Shown: positions 1 to 8,694, counted from the stretch's first letter. The stretch is DNA of 27,497 nucleotides from Candidatus Thorarchaeota archaeon (GCA_018238825.1 JABCSP010000005.1:1-27497); one strand, 5' to 3'. Translations and numbers: made by a program. The notes: generated by a model from the letters alone, not told the origin.

Positions 1-1190
1 GCCCACAGCATCCAGCATTGAAAGAGCCAGGTATGTTCAAGCTCACTGTTGAAGGTGAGAAGATTGTTGACGCGGAAGTAAACATTGGATATAATCACAG
101 AGGAATTGAGAAGCTCGCAGAAAGCAACACTCACTTACAGAACCTCTATCTCATGGCTCGAATATGTGGTATTTGTTCTGCTACACATAATGGTAATTAC
201 TCGCAAGCTGTGGAGTTTGCAGCTGAAGTGGAGATTCCGGAACGAGCACAATTCCTGAGAACTCTAATCTGGGAATTGGAACGAATCCATTCTCACATTC
301 TCTGGTTAGGAGTTGCATTCCACGAAGTAGGATTTGATACAGCTTTCATGTACTCTTGGCGTGATCGAGAAGTAGTCATGGATATGCTAGAGGATCTATC
401 TGGTAACCGTGTGAACTACGATTACAATACGATTGGTGGAGTTCGTCGTGATGTAAATGATGCTCTCATTCAACGATTACAAAAAGGACTCGACAAGCTA
501 GAAGAGCGAATGTTGTACTACAGAGATGTTGCTATACACGAAAAGACATTCTGGAATCGTATCGACGGTGTTGGAATGCTTGAAACCAAGATAGCAAAGT
601 CCTACGGAGCGATAGGACCTACTGGCAGAGGTAGCAATGTGCCTGTTGATGTTCGTTTCACTGACCCAACACAGGCCTATGTGAATCTCGTTGATTCTGG
701 AGAATTTGAGATGGTGCTATCTGATAGATGTGATGTTGCTGGTCGATCCGTAGTTCGTGTTCAAGAAGTAATTGAAACCATTCACATGTGCCATTGGATG
801 CTTGATAATCTCCCAGATGGCCCAATTCGTGAGAGGGTTCGACCTCGAATACAACCGAACGAAATCTACGCAAGATATGAGGCCCCTCGTGGTGAATGTG
901 TACATTATCTAATTACAGGTGATGGAGCAGGAAACCCATCAGACAAACCCTACCGAATCAAAGTCCGTGCTCCTACTCATGCGAACTGGGTTTCAATGGC
1001 TGAGTGTCTTCGTGGGAATTATCTTGCAGATGCTCCAATGATTTTGGCAGCTATTGATCCTTGTTACAGCTGCACAGATAGAGTTGTGCTAGTGGATGCA
1101 AAGGATGAATCGATGAAGCTTGTTCCTCTTGATGAGATACGAGTGAAAGCCAACAAGGATTACGCAAATAAACCTCGGAGAGTTGCTTGA
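1..1190 (+). CDS. Group 4 [NiFe] hydrogenase large subunit (MbhL/EchE-like), 5' partial
   Basis: Catalytic subunit of a membrane-bound, ferredoxin-linked [NiFe] hydrogenase. The frame is open to the window edge and begins PQHPALKEPG, the usual N-terminal block of this family, so the true start lies upstream; the TTG at 18 is probably internal. Both nickel-binding pairs are present: RICGICSATH near the N-terminus and DPCYSCTDR near the C-terminus, so this is a hydrogenase rather than a complex I NuoD homologue, which lacks these cysteines. About 35 residues follow the DPCxxC motif and are expected to be removed by a maturation endopeptidase. The next genes are NuoH- and NuoI-like, the order of archaeal mbhLMN. 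The small subunit and antiporter-like subunits must lie outside the window. The exact group 4 subtype cannot be settled from this part alone. Confidence 0.9.
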   Translation, partial: PQHPALKEPGMFKLTVEGEKIVDAEVNIGYNHRGIEKLAESNTHLQNLYLMARICGICSATHNGNYSQAVEFAAEVEIPERAQFLRTLIWELERIHSHILWLGVAFHEVGFDTAFMYSWRDREVVMDMLEDLSGNRVNYDYNTIGGVRRDVNDALIQRLQKGLDKLEERMLYYRDVAIHEKTFWNRIDGVGMLETKIAKSYGAIGPTGRGSNVPVDVRFTDPTQAYVNLVDSGEFEMVLSDRCDVAGRSVVRVQEVIETIHMCHWMLDNLPDGPIRERVRPRIQPNEIYARYEAPRGECVHYLITGDGAGNPSDKPYRIKVRAPTHANWVSMAECLRGNYLADAPMILAAIDPCYSCTDRVVLVDAKDESMKLVPLDEIRVKANKDYANKPRRVA

Positions 1191-1191
1191 G

Positions 1192-2259
1192 ATGCAAGTC
1201 ATCGTCAATCTTGTCGTTGAGGTATTGATACAAAGTTTCTGGATACTAGTCTTTCCAGGTATTTTCTTCATAACCTTCCTTGCTCTTCTATGGGAATGGG
1301 TTGATAGGAAGATCTATGCGCGTCTTCAGAATCGTATGGGACCTCTTCACACAGGTTGGCGAGGAATTCTTCAACCCTTGATGGACTTTCTCAAATTACT
1401 TGGAAAAGAAGATCTTACACCTAGAAAAGCCAACAAGAGAGGGTTTGCTGCAGTTCCGGTAGTAATGTTAGTGCTAAGCCTTCTACTTTGTATGTTTCTC
1501 CCTATCGTTGACATGAATCCTACTGCAGCTGGAGTACAAGGAATAATCAGCTTTGAAGGCGATCTCATACTTGTATTATTCATCTCAACACTCATGGCGT
1601 TTACAATTATACTGGCTGGATACTTCTCATCCAATGTGTTTGGTCAGACAGGTGCTGCTAGAACTGGAATGCTTCTCATCAGCTTCGAAATCCCCCTCAT
1701 TCTCTCAATGGTCACACCTGCATTGCTAACTGGAAGTCTAAGAATTGCAACCATCATGTATACACTTGGAACCTTACCTACTTGGTATGCGCTACTACTT
1801 TCAGGACCCATAGTCATCTTTCTAATTTCATTACAAGCAGAACTGGAACGAATTCCCTTTGATGTGAGCCATGCAGAAACTGAGATTGTGCATGGTTGGC
1901 AAGTTGAATATAGTGGAAAGAAACTAGCTATGATTCACATGGCTGAAGGAATTATGCTTGTGTCTGGTGTGGGACTTGCAGTAACTCTGTTCCTTGGAGG
2001 TCCCTACTTGTTGGAATACATTCCTCTACCAATCTTTCAGACCTTTGGAGCTACAATGGCCGCATCATGGCTTGGTTGGATTTACTATACTCTTGCATTC
2101 ATGTTCAAGTCAGTTATAGTGCTTCTAATTCTTAGCAATATGAGAACCGTCTTTGCTCGATGGAGAATTGACCAGATTGTCCATGCAGCTTGGCGCTACA
2201 TTGTACCACTCTCATTGGTTTGGCTTATCTTAATTCAGTTTGTAATTGGAGGCGTTTAA
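1192..2259 (+). CDS. Group 4 hydrogenase membrane subunit, NuoH-like (MbhM/EchB type)
   Basis: Multi-pass membrane subunit that anchors the hydrogenase arm and takes part in ion translocation. It keeps the family blocks: WVDRKIYARLQNRMGP near the N-terminus and ELERIPFDVSHAETEIVHGW in the middle, the NuoH signature with its conserved acidic residues. About eight hydrophobic segments can be seen. ATG 1192 follows the large-subunit stop (1190) by one base, with GGAG at 1177-1180. An in-frame TTG at 1183 would overlap the upstream gene and lacks a ribosome site at good spacing. The length (355 residues) is close to that of NuoH and EchB homologues. Confidence 0.88.
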   Translation: MQVIVNLVVEVLIQSFWILVFPGIFFITFLALLWEWVDRKIYARLQNRMGPLHTGWRGILQPLMDFLKLLGKEDLTPRKANKRGFAAVPVVMLVLSLLLCMFLPIVDMNPTAAGVQGIISFEGDLILVLFISTLMAFTIILAGYFSSNVFGQTGAARTGMLLISFEIPLILSMVTPALLTGSLRIATIMYTLGTLPTWYALLLSGPIVIFLISLQAELERIPFDVSHAETEIVHGWQVEYSGKKLAMIHMAEGIMLVSGVGLAVTLFLGGPYLLEYIPLPIFQTFGATMAASWLGWIYYTLAFMFKSVIVLLILSNMRTVFARWRIDQIVHAAWRYIVPLSLVWLILIQFVIGGV

Positions 2260-2261
2260 CA

Positions 2262-2633
2262 ATGGCAAGACTTGGTAAAATGCAAAGAGAACTACTCAAG
2301 AGTGCTAGATCGAAGCAAGCGACGGTACTCTATCCTTTTACAAAGGACGGGCTCAACATTCCTAAAGGCCTTCGCGGTAAGTGGGTCTTCAAGAATCCTG
2401 ACAAGTGTACGGGATGTAAGATTTGTTCGCGAGTCTGCCCTTCAGGTGCGATTGAAATGATTGAATGTCGCCCTGATGATGTTCAAACAAAGACAGGATT
2501 TAGACCCATTTGTCATTTTGATAGATGCATACTGTGTGGACAATGTGTTGAAAGCTGTCCAAGAGATGTATTGGACCTATCAGGCGAATTTGAGATGGTG
2601 TACCTAAGTCGGGACGCTATGATTATCGAATAA
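2262..2633 (+). CDS. Group 4 hydrogenase ferredoxin subunit, NuoI-like (MbhN/EchF type)
   Basis: A 123-residue polyferredoxin carrying electrons between soluble ferredoxin and the hydrogenase small subunit. It has two complete [4Fe-4S] motifs: C49, C52, C55, C59-Pro and C89, C92, C95, C99-Pro, plus an extra C84 just before the second. ATG 2262 lies two bases after the stop of the NuoH-like gene. The frame stays open upstream to 2190, but that would run inside the previous gene and gives a non-homologous leader. This is the last gene of the operon. It converges on korC with only 8 bp between the stops, leaving no room for a separate terminator. Confidence 0.88.
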   Translation: MARLGKMQRELLKSARSKQATVLYPFTKDGLNIPKGLRGKWVFKNPDKCTGCKICSRVCPSGAIEMIECRPDDVQTKTGFRPICHFDRCILCGQCVESCPRDVLDLSGEFEMVYLSRDAMIIE

Positions 2634-2641
2634 TCACTAAA

Positions 2642-3199
2642 TTATGCAGCCTTTGCTAGTGCTTCTTCACCAGCTTTCATTCCTAGCTCTAGCGCAAGCA
2701 TGTTTGATTTTAAAAATCTAGGCCATTTTTCTTCGATTCGTGCCTTCAGACCTTCGAGTGACAGAACTTTAGTGATTACCGCAAAAGCTCCAAGCATAAC
2801 AACATTAGTCGCCTGCTTGCTTCCAACTTCCTTGTCGGCTATTCTTGTTGCAGGTATCTTGTAAACTTTTACTGTATCTGGAAGTTCACTCTCGATTTTT
2901 ACAAGATCTTCATCAATGATTAGAATACCATCATCCTTCAGACCATCAACATATGCAAGGAATGCAGCTCTACTCAACACAACAAATACATCAGGAGTCT
3001 GCACTTTGGGAAAATCTATCTCATCATCAGAGATTACAATTTCACTCTTACTTGCTCCACCTCTTGCCTCTGGCCCATATGATTGAGTCTGTACGACGTA
3101 TTTTTTATCATAAAGTGATGCTGTTTCCCCAGCAACCACTGCCATGGTAACGACACCTTGACCTCCAAAGCCACCGATTCTAACCTCGTATCTGCTCAT
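2642..3199 (-). CDS. korC: 2-oxoacid:ferredoxin oxidoreductase gamma subunit (KorC)
   Basis: Gamma subunit of a ferredoxin-dependent 2-oxoacid oxidoreductase, probably for 2-oxoglutarate. At 185 residues it has the usual size and opens with the family sequence YEVRIGGFGGQGVV, followed by QSYGPEARGG, which is highly typical of KorC/PorC. ATG at 3199 is chosen because the homologous N-terminus starts there and the korB stop is at 3201-3203. A longer frame to 3382 is open but overlaps korB and is unrelated to the family. It is the last gene of a korD-korA-korB-korC set on the minus strand. Confidence 0.9.
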   Translation of the reverse strand: MSRYEVRIGGFGGQGVVTMAVVAGETASLYDKKYVVQTQSYGPEARGGASKSEIVISDDEIDFPKVQTPDVFVVLSRAAFLAYVDGLKDDGILIIDEDLVKIESELPDTVKVYKIPATRIADKEVGSKQATNVVMLGAFAVITKVLSLEGLKARIEEKWPRFLKSNMLALELGMKAGEEALAKAA

Positions 3200-3200
3200 T

Positions 3201-4046
3201 TTACTCACCCTTGGCTTTGCGTTGCATCTCTGCAAGAACTGCAGTATACTCTGGTTTCTCGATATCCACAAACTCTCCACAAATGATTTTGGTAGCATAG
3301 TCCAGTTCTGCTTCATGTGGTGGAAGTCCGTTCTGAATTTCTGCGACTTCAAGCAAGTGTCTGTGCATAGTAACTCCATCACCTAGTCGATTCATTCTAC
3401 CGTAGGCGGTAGGACATGCTCCAATGATTTCTACAAAAGAAAATCCTTCTTTCTTGATTCCCTTCTCAATAGATTTTGTTGCCCTACGTGCTTGTACAGC
3501 TGTCCATCTGGCAACAAAGGTAGCACCTGAAGAGGCTGCAAGTTTTACAAGGTTGAATGGGTGCTCAAGATTTCCATATGGTCGTGGACTGGTTTGAGAG
3601 TAACGCCCATGTTCTGTGGTTGGACCGAATTGGCCACCCGTCATGCCATACATAAAATTGTTTATGCAGATTACAGTCATGTCGATGTTTCTTCGACAGG
3701 CGTGAATAAGGTGGTTTCCTCCGATAGCTGCTAGGTCTCCATCACCACTGACAACAATGACCTCCAATTCAGGGTTCGCGATTTTAACCCCTTCTGCAAA
3801 AGCGATTGCTCGACCATGGGTTGTATGATAGGTTCCGGTCTTGAAATAACCAGAAGTCCGACCAGTACAGCCAATTCCCGAAACGACAACAGTTTTGTTA
3901 ATATCCATACCTAAATTTTCGATTGCATGCGCAATCATATTTGTGACTATGCCAATTGAGCAACCTGGACAATAGATGTAGGGTTGCCTATCCTCTCGAA
4001 TGTACTTGGACATAGGATGCCTGAGCACTGGTGTGGATTCAGTCAT
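3201..4046 (-). CDS. korB: 2-oxoacid:ferredoxin oxidoreductase beta subunit (KorB), TPP-binding
   Basis: Thiamine-diphosphate-binding subunit of the Kor complex, 281 residues. Visible motifs are YCPGCSIG (C26, C29) and SGIGCTG (C60), which in this family ligate the cluster near TPP, and the TPP/Mg motif GDGD at 101-104 with NN at 129-130 and YGMTGGQ at 133-139. It follows korA after a 99-bp gap on the minus strand. No good ribosome site precedes the ATG; the DNA just upstream on the coding strand reads CCTCCT, the reverse of a Shine-Dalgarno. The complex would decarboxylate a 2-oxoacid to its CoA thioester and reduce ferredoxin, or run in the carboxylating direction. Confidence 0.9.
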   Translation of the reverse strand: MTESTPVLRHPMSKYIREDRQPYIYCPGCSIGIVTNMIAHAIENLGMDINKTVVVSGIGCTGRTSGYFKTGTYHTTHGRAIAFAEGVKIANPELEVIVVSGDGDLAAIGGNHLIHACRRNIDMTVICINNFMYGMTGGQFGPTTEHGRYSQTSPRPYGNLEHPFNLVKLAASSGATFVARWTAVQARRATKSIEKGIKKEGFSFVEIIGACPTAYGRMNRLGDGVTMHRHLLEVAEIQNGLPPHEAELDYATKIICGEFVDIEKPEYTAVLAEMQRKAKGE

Positions 4047-4145
4047 AGGAGGTACTCCCTGTCACGGGCTCTAACTAAAGATGATAAAAGGCTTGTTGAT
4101 GTGGTCGACGATTTCATTAACGCTGTTAATCTGAAATTGAAAGGT

Positions 4146-5282
4146 CTACATTGAATTGACATCTCTAAGCTTGGCTAGAATCTCATGAGGCAATTGGGGC
4201 ATTCCTGCAGGTTTTGACATCAGGTGTACAGGAGTCGGTGCAGCTGTTGCTTTCACCATATGGTAGACTTGACCAAGATTCTGTTCTGCAACAATGATGT
4301 GGTCCACTTCTGATGCTAACCGTGCTACCTGTTCTTCTGGGAATGGCCAGACGGTCTTGAGTCTGAGAAGTCCTGCCTTGATGCCTTCTTCTCGAGCATC
4401 TTTGATGGCTTTCTTTGCACTTCTTGAAGGTGTGCCATAAGCAATCACTCCAATTTTGGCATCATCAAGTTCTATTCTCTCGACATCAATGATTTTGTCA
4501 GCATTATGGAGAATCTTGTTCTGCAAGCGAGTAACTAGTTCAATCTGAACATTCTCTTTGTCGCTGGGATATCCCCGCTCATCATGAGTCAGGCCTGTGG
4601 CATAGAACTGGTACTTGGAGCCAAAAACTGCCATAGGAGGTACAAGATCATCATCTGCTTTGAATGGAAGATAATCCTCTGGGTCCACAGTAGGTGTTTT
4701 TCTATTCTCTAACTTCAGATCTTTCTCATCTGGAATTACCAGACGTTCCCTCATATGTCCAACAGTTTCATCTGCTAACACAAAGACTGGAGTTCTATAT
4801 TTTTCTGCCAAATTGAAAGCTTGGACTGTTTGATCGAACATCTCCTGTACGGAGGCTGGGGTTAGTGCGATTATCTGATAGTCTCCATGACTACCCCATT
4901 TTGCCTGCATAATATCTCCTTGTTGACCTCGAGTTGGCTGACCTGTACTTGGGCCTCCACGCATGATATTGACCAATACTAGTGGAGTTTCGGTCATCAC
5001 AGCAAGACCAACCGCTTCCAACATCAAACTAACTCCTGGTCCGGATGTAGCGGTCATTGACTTTGCTCCAGTCCACGAGGCTCCAATCACACTCGTAATG
5101 GCTGCTATCTCATCCTCATATTGGACATATGCTCCTCCTTCCTGTGGCATACGTATTGACATCCATTCTGCAATCTCAGTTGCAGGAGTGATTGGATATC
5201 CGCCAAAATATCTACAACCAGCGCTTAATGCACCCTCCGCACAAGCAATATCGCCCATTGTGAACATAACGCGTTCTGGCAT
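4146..5282 (-). CDS. korA: 2-oxoacid:ferredoxin oxidoreductase alpha subunit (KorA)
   Basis: Alpha subunit of the Kor complex, 378 residues. It begins with a pyrimidine-binding domain containing GGYPITPATEIAEWM and continues with YVQYEDEIAAI and TSGPGVSLM, all highly typical of KorA. A later transketolase-C-like domain includes the stretch around IGVIAYGTPSR and VWPFPEE. ATG 5282 directly abuts the korD stop at 5283, so the genes are likely co-transcribed and translationally linked. The domain order and separate beta and gamma genes show a four-subunit archaeal enzyme rather than a fused pyruvate enzyme. 2-Oxoglutarate is the preferred guess from gene order and subunit type; another 2-oxoacid is possible. 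Confidence 0.88.
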   Translation of the reverse strand: MPERVMFTMGDIACAEGALSAGCRYFGGYPITPATEIAEWMSIRMPQEGGAYVQYEDEIAAITSVIGASWTGAKSMTATSGPGVSLMLEAVGLAVMTETPLVLVNIMRGGPSTGQPTRGQQGDIMQAKWGSHGDYQIIALTPASVQEMFDQTVQAFNLAEKYRTPVFVLADETVGHMRERLVIPDEKDLKLENRKTPTVDPEDYLPFKADDDLVPPMAVFGSKYQFYATGLTHDERGYPSDKENVQIELVTRLQNKILHNADKIIDVERIELDDAKIGVIAYGTPSRSAKKAIKDAREEGIKAGLLRLKTVWPFPEEQVARLASEVDHIIVAEQNLGQVYHMVKATAAPTPVHLMSKPAGMPQLPHEILAKLRDVNSM

Positions 5283-5624
5283 TTATTTTGCCGCCTCCTT
5301 TTCTTCTTCGAATTCAGGAATCACCGTGCCCTTCTGTAATGCTCCTTCTTTGTAGGCTTTCTTAGCTTCTTCTCTATTGATTAGAAAAATTGCCATATCA
5401 GGACAGATTCGCTCACAGAACCCGCAATTAACACAGGCATCAATATCACAGGCTGTGACTGGATGGTATCCTTTACGATTGTAAATGTCAGTTAGACAAA
5501 GTACATTCTTGGGGCAAAATTCTATACAAAGCCCACATTCTTTGCACTGCTCTTGCAGAATTACTAGGACCTTCTCTCGTTTTCTTAGAGGCCCTGGGGT
5601 TATTGGTTTCCTGACAGTGGACAT
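5283..5624 (-). CDS. korD: 2-oxoacid:ferredoxin oxidoreductase delta subunit (KorD), 2x[4Fe-4S]
   Basis: Ferredoxin-like delta subunit of the Kor complex, 113 residues. Two [4Fe-4S] motifs are visible: CKECGLCIEFCP near residue 27 and CVNCGFCERICP further on. These clusters pass electrons from TPP to free ferredoxin. It is the first gene of the minus-strand kor set. ATG 5624 has GGAG on the coding strand about ten bases upstream. The C-terminal tail is rich in Glu and Lys. The divergent neighbour is the winged-helix gene at 5715, with a 90-bp shared upstream region. Confidence 0.88.
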   Translation of the reverse strand: MSTVRKPITPGPLRKREKVLVILQEQCKECGLCIEFCPKNVLCLTDIYNRKGYHPVTACDIDACVNCGFCERICPDMAIFLINREEAKKAYKEGALQKGTVIPEFEEEKEAAK

Positions 5625-5688
5625 CAGTATTCTCTCCGGAATCTCATATGGAAGAACCTACTCCATGTTAGAGCAATTTGGAGGTTTG

Positions 5689-5705
5689 CTGAATGGTACA
5701 TTCAG
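5689..5705. promoter_or_regulatory. Inverted repeat before the winged-helix gene
   Basis: CTGAAT and ATTCAG form perfect 6-bp arms around a 5-base spacer, ending ten bases before the ATG of the winged-helix gene. The position would suit an autoregulatory operator in the korD/winged-helix intergenic region. Arms this short can arise by chance. Confidence 0.3.
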
Positions 5706-5714
5706 GCGTGATTC

Positions 5715-6308
5715 ATGGCGGACTATAACCCCTTTTTAGCCTTGCCTTGGGGGACTCTGACCTCAGAGTATTATTCAGAGTCTTTAAGTGTCCTTCATTA
5801 TTATTCTGCGATTAGGATATTGAGTAGTGTTGGAGTAGTGGTCTTGAATAAAAAGGAGCCAACTGATGAAGAATTGGCTCAACTGATCAAGGGCAAAACA
5901 CTCAGTGTGTATTGGTATATGCTTCGTCATACTGAATCACTAACAGCAAGAGAAATTCAACGTGGAGCCCGGCTTTCTAGTCCTTCTCTATCTATGCATC
6001 ATCTGGAACGATTACGTCAGTATGGTCTCGTCGATAAGGATGTTCATGGACAATACAGTATCACACGTGATGTAAGAATTGGAATACTGAATCAATTCAT
6101 GGGTAAAGGTCGTCTCATGGTTCCCCGATTCTTATTTTATGCTACGTTCTTGTCATCACTAACTGCTGCTTCTATTACACTAGCATTTTGGTTTGCTGAT
6201 TGGTATTCAGCTATGCTCATTGTTCTCTTGATATTTGCTTGTGCAATATTTTGGTATGAAGCACTCAAAATATGGAGAGAGCAACCATTTCCAGAAGGTG
6301 ATGATTAA
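5715..6308 (+). CDS. Membrane-anchored winged helix-turn-helix regulator
   Basis: A 197-residue protein with a DNA-binding winged helix at about residues 55-125, read from LSVYWYMLRHTESLTAREIQRGA and LSMHHLERLRQYGLV, the latter a likely recognition helix and wing. Two hydrophobic segments follow at about 137-183, so the DNA-binding part faces the cytoplasm from a membrane anchor. Its stop overlaps the start of the next gene by one base (TAATG), so it is co-expressed with a surface protein and may respond to signals at the membrane. I do not recognise a named family beyond archaeal winged-helix proteins with C-terminal membrane segments. Target genes are unknown; an inverted repeat at 5689-5705 is a candidate site. 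Confidence 0.75.
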   Translation: MADYNPFLALPWGTLTSEYYSESLSVLHYYSAIRILSSVGVVVLNKKEPTDEELAQLIKGKTLSVYWYMLRHTESLTAREIQRGARLSSPSLSMHHLERLRQYGLVDKDVHGQYSITRDVRIGILNQFMGKGRLMVPRFLFYATFLSSLTAASITLAFWFADWYSAMLIVLLIFACAIFWYEALKIWREQPFPEGDD

Positions 6309-7246
6309 TGAGTCGTCTGACAAATTCAAGTAAAGCTCAACAGGGTTTCCATCTCGCAATAATCTTATCATTTCTAGTGATGTTAGTTTTACCAATATTT
6401 ATCCCTACATATCCAATTCAGGATGAGCGGATAATTCACCTTACTATTGAAGAATCTCTACCATCTGCTGAAAATCCTTATCTTAATCTTACCTACCATC
6501 ATTTATCAAATCTGACTGAAGTAAATGTTGTATCAGACTCGGTGATTGCTGGTGACCATGTAACACTCAAGGCATCATGGAATCCCGCTCTGATCAACGA
6601 GTCTCGTCTTGAAATCTTTGCTCCAGCAATACCAGTTACACTTGAAGAAAATCAGAATCTTTCCATAACTGAAATTGATACCAGATATCTCGGCAATAAC
6701 GCTACATGTACAATTATTGCTACAGGTTGGCTTGCCAATGGTTCTAGTGTATTCGAAACATTCGAGAACGTGTACATTGGGAACTTCTTTGTTCCTAAGA
6801 TTACTGTGATCTCTCCGAATGGTGATGAAATATGGACTGGAACCAACAACATCACATGGGACGCGTCGGATGTAAATGTCGTAGAATCACTTCTGTATGA
6901 CGTTCATATGTCATCCGATGGTGGTGCAACCTTTGATATATTAGCAACCTCAATATCGAATAATTGGCTTGAGTGGAACTGTTCAGCGTTGGATAAACTC
7001 GATACATATCTCGTAGAAGTTAGAGTCACTGACGGTATCTATTTCTCTTCAGATCGTTCAGAATCCACTTTCACGGCTGGAGAGATTGTGCCAACCACCA
7101 CAACCTCAACTACTACAACCACTACGACTGGGACAAACACAACCCCTACACTTGACCCCCGATTGACTGCATTTGTAGTCATCCTAGTTGTGTCTAGTTC
7201 CGTAATGGCAATAGTGGTCTATTATGCCGCTAAAAAATGGTTCTAA
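6308..7246 (+). CDS. Thr-rich surface protein anchored at both ends
   Basis: A 312-residue extracytoplasmic protein. A hydrophobic signal/anchor lies at about residues 14-34, then an exposed region with many Asn-X-Ser/Thr sites. The stretch from about 170 (ITVISPNGDEIWTGTNNITW) resembles the beta-sandwich module seen in Ser/Thr-rich cell-surface proteins. A Thr-rich linker at about 267-283 comes before a C-terminal membrane segment and a short basic tail (YYAAKKWF). This is the usual plan of archaeal surface-displayed proteins with an O-glycosylated stalk. It is coupled by a one-base overlap to the membrane winged-helix regulator. It ends one base before the convergent hdrB gene. Its function is unknown. 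Confidence 0.7.
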   Translation: MSRLTNSSKAQQGFHLAIILSFLVMLVLPIFIPTYPIQDERIIHLTIEESLPSAENPYLNLTYHHLSNLTEVNVVSDSVIAGDHVTLKASWNPALINESRLEIFAPAIPVTLEENQNLSITEIDTRYLGNNATCTIIATGWLANGSSVFETFENVYIGNFFVPKITVISPNGDEIWTGTNNITWDASDVNVVESLLYDVHMSSDGGATFDILATSISNNWLEWNCSALDKLDTYLVEVRVTDGIYFSSDRSESTFTAGEIVPTTTTSTTTTTTTGTNTTPTLDPRLTAFVVILVVSSSVMAIVVYYAAKKWF

Positions 7247-7247
7247 G

Positions 7248-8147
7248 TTACAAACCTTGTATCTTATCCAACAGCGGTTTTGTGTCAATCATATGGTCTC
7301 CCAATCCAAGCTCTGAAGGATCAAGTCCCATTGCTAATCCAAGTAATTGTGTGTAGTAAATCACCGGAATCTGGTACTTCTTTTCATCTAACTCCTTATT
7401 CAGCTGAACCTGTGAAACCTCATATTGAAGGTGGCAGAATGAACAAACATTCACAATACAGTCTACACCTACTTCTATCATGTTATCGAGCTTTTCTTTT
7501 GCAATGTCAACACTTACAGCAACTTGACTACCACGAACTCCACCACCCGCACCACAGCAAAGAAACTTGTCTTTGTATTTGGTACTTGTTGCTCCAGTTA
7601 ATTCAACAAGTTCGTCGAGGAAAGTATGACGCTGAGTCTGTTTCCATGGTCTGTTTTTACTTGGTTTCAAAAGATGGCAACCGTAATGTACTCCTACCTT
7701 TATACCTTCAAGAGATTTTGTCAGAAGCGTTTTGATTTCTTCAGGATTAATATCATTGATGAGTTCAATCAGATGCTTGGCTTCAACCGTCCCTTTAAAC
7801 TTGAGACCCATTCCTTTGAACACTTTTTGAACTTCTTTCAATCTCTCCGGGTGCTCACGAATTACAGATAGTGTTTCCTTGAAAGTGCCGTAACAACCGT
7901 TACATCCCGTTAAGAGGTCATGCCCAGCCATCTCAGCAAGTGCTAGATTTCTTGACGCAAGTGCTAACCAAGTAGGCTCACTGAAAGATCTAATCACTCC
8001 AGGTGCAGGACAACAACTAGCACCTTCTAGATCCTCTAATTCAATACCCAATTTTGGCAATACAAGACGAATACTTGCTTCAACATTGGGAAATCTATTT
8101 GGCATTACACAGCCTAGAAAGAATGAGTAGGTCTTAGATTCAGTCAC
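7248..8147 (-). CDS. Heterodisulfide reductase subunit B-like protein (first copy)
   Basis: A 299-residue HdrB homologue. It has two complete CCG domains: C13, C45-C46, C82, C85 and C157, C197-C198, C235, C238. In HdrB these bind non-cubane [4Fe-4S] clusters that cleave disulfides. It starts at GTG 8147, one base after the hdrC stop. The coding-strand stretch AAGGAGGAGAAATAG (8149-8163) supplies both the ribosome site and the stop of hdrC. The protein is cytoplasmic and expected to sit on HdrC and HdrA. A divergent second pair lies at 8825-10295. With no coenzyme M/B genes in view, the true substrate is unknown and may be another disulfide or a redox protein. Confidence 0.88.
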   Translation of the reverse strand: MTESKTYSFFLGCVMPNRFPNVEASIRLVLPKLGIELEDLEGASCCPAPGVIRSFSEPTWLALASRNLALAEMAGHDLLTGCNGCYGTFKETLSVIREHPERLKEVQKVFKGMGLKFKGTVEAKHLIELINDINPEEIKTLLTKSLEGIKVGVHYGCHLLKPSKNRPWKQTQRHTFLDELVELTGATSTKYKDKFLCCGAGGGVRGSQVAVSVDIAKEKLDNMIEVGVDCIVNVCSFCHLQYEVSQVQLNKELDEKKYQIPVIYYTQLLGLAMGLDPSELGLGDHMIDTKPLLDKIQGL

Positions 8148-8148
8148 T

Positions 8149-8694
8149 CTATTTCTCCTCCTTATCCTCTAGGATGAGTTTCTTGAATCCTGTTCTTTCC
8201 ATTATCTTTTGCACATCAGCAAGTGCTTTTTTACTAGAATGGGTAGTTGGAGGTATTTCCTTGAGACCCAGTTTTTTTCTTTTTTCTAGATTAGCCGCAT
8301 TTATTGGAACTGCATGACCAGTTTCTAGAAGCTTTTTCGAAGATTTACGATGTTCAGGGAGCATGTAACCTTCTTCTACAGCCATGTTCCGCATGATGAT
8401 AATTGCATCAGTAACTTTGATTTGTCTGGGACAGCGCTCCAGACACGTAAGACATGTTGCGCAGAGCCAGAGGTCTGGACTTGACAAGACCTCATCTTTG
8501 AGACCAAGTAACGCTTTTCTCATTAATTCTCGAGTTCTGAATGCAGTTCGTCGGCCACTTGGACATACACTTGAACAGGTACCACACTGAATACAGGTTC
8601 TAAGTCTATCGGCCCCTGCTTCAACAATCCTGTCAACAAAGTCTGGATCCATAGCTTCATTGCGAATTGTTTCGCGAGAAATTTTGTCAGTCAT
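8149..8694 (-). CDS. Heterodisulfide reductase subunit C-like protein (first copy)
   Basis: A 181-residue iron-sulfur protein with two [4Fe-4S] motifs: C34, C37, C40, C44-Pro and C78, C81, C84, C88-Pro. HdrC carries electrons from HdrA to HdrB. ATG 8694 has GAGGA a few bases upstream and a TATA-like box near 8739-8747. The second HdrC at 8825 has exactly the same length and cysteine positions, so the two pairs came from one duplication or were acquired as paralogous units. The C-terminal half is helical and charged and ends in EDKEEK. Confidence 0.88.
   Translation of the reverse strand: MTDKISRETIRNEAMDPDFVDRIVEAGADRLRTCIQCGTCSSVCPSGRRTAFRTRELMRKALLGLKDEVLSSPDLWLCATCLTCLERCPRQIKVTDAIIIMRNMAVEEGYMLPEHRKSSKKLLETGHAVPINAANLEKRKKLGLKEIPPTTHSSKKALADVQKIMERTGFKKLILEDKEEK

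Noticed and set aside
4047..4145. In-frame codons continuing for 24 triplets after the korA TAG stop (QINSVNEIVDHINKPFII), suggesting readthrough.
   Set aside because: A 24-codon open stretch is common by chance, the KorA family ends at the TAG, and no sign of pyrrolysine use or a slippage element is seen.
7093..7140. Short ACC/ACA-rich tandem tract resembling a microsatellite or repeat array.
   Set aside because: It encodes the Thr-rich stalk of the surface protein; units are irregular and no spacers exist, so it is not a CRISPR or mobile repeat.
7280..7735. A 151-codon plus-strand open frame inside hdrB.
   Set aside because: It lies opposite a clear HdrB with complete cluster motifs, and its translation has no recognisable pattern.
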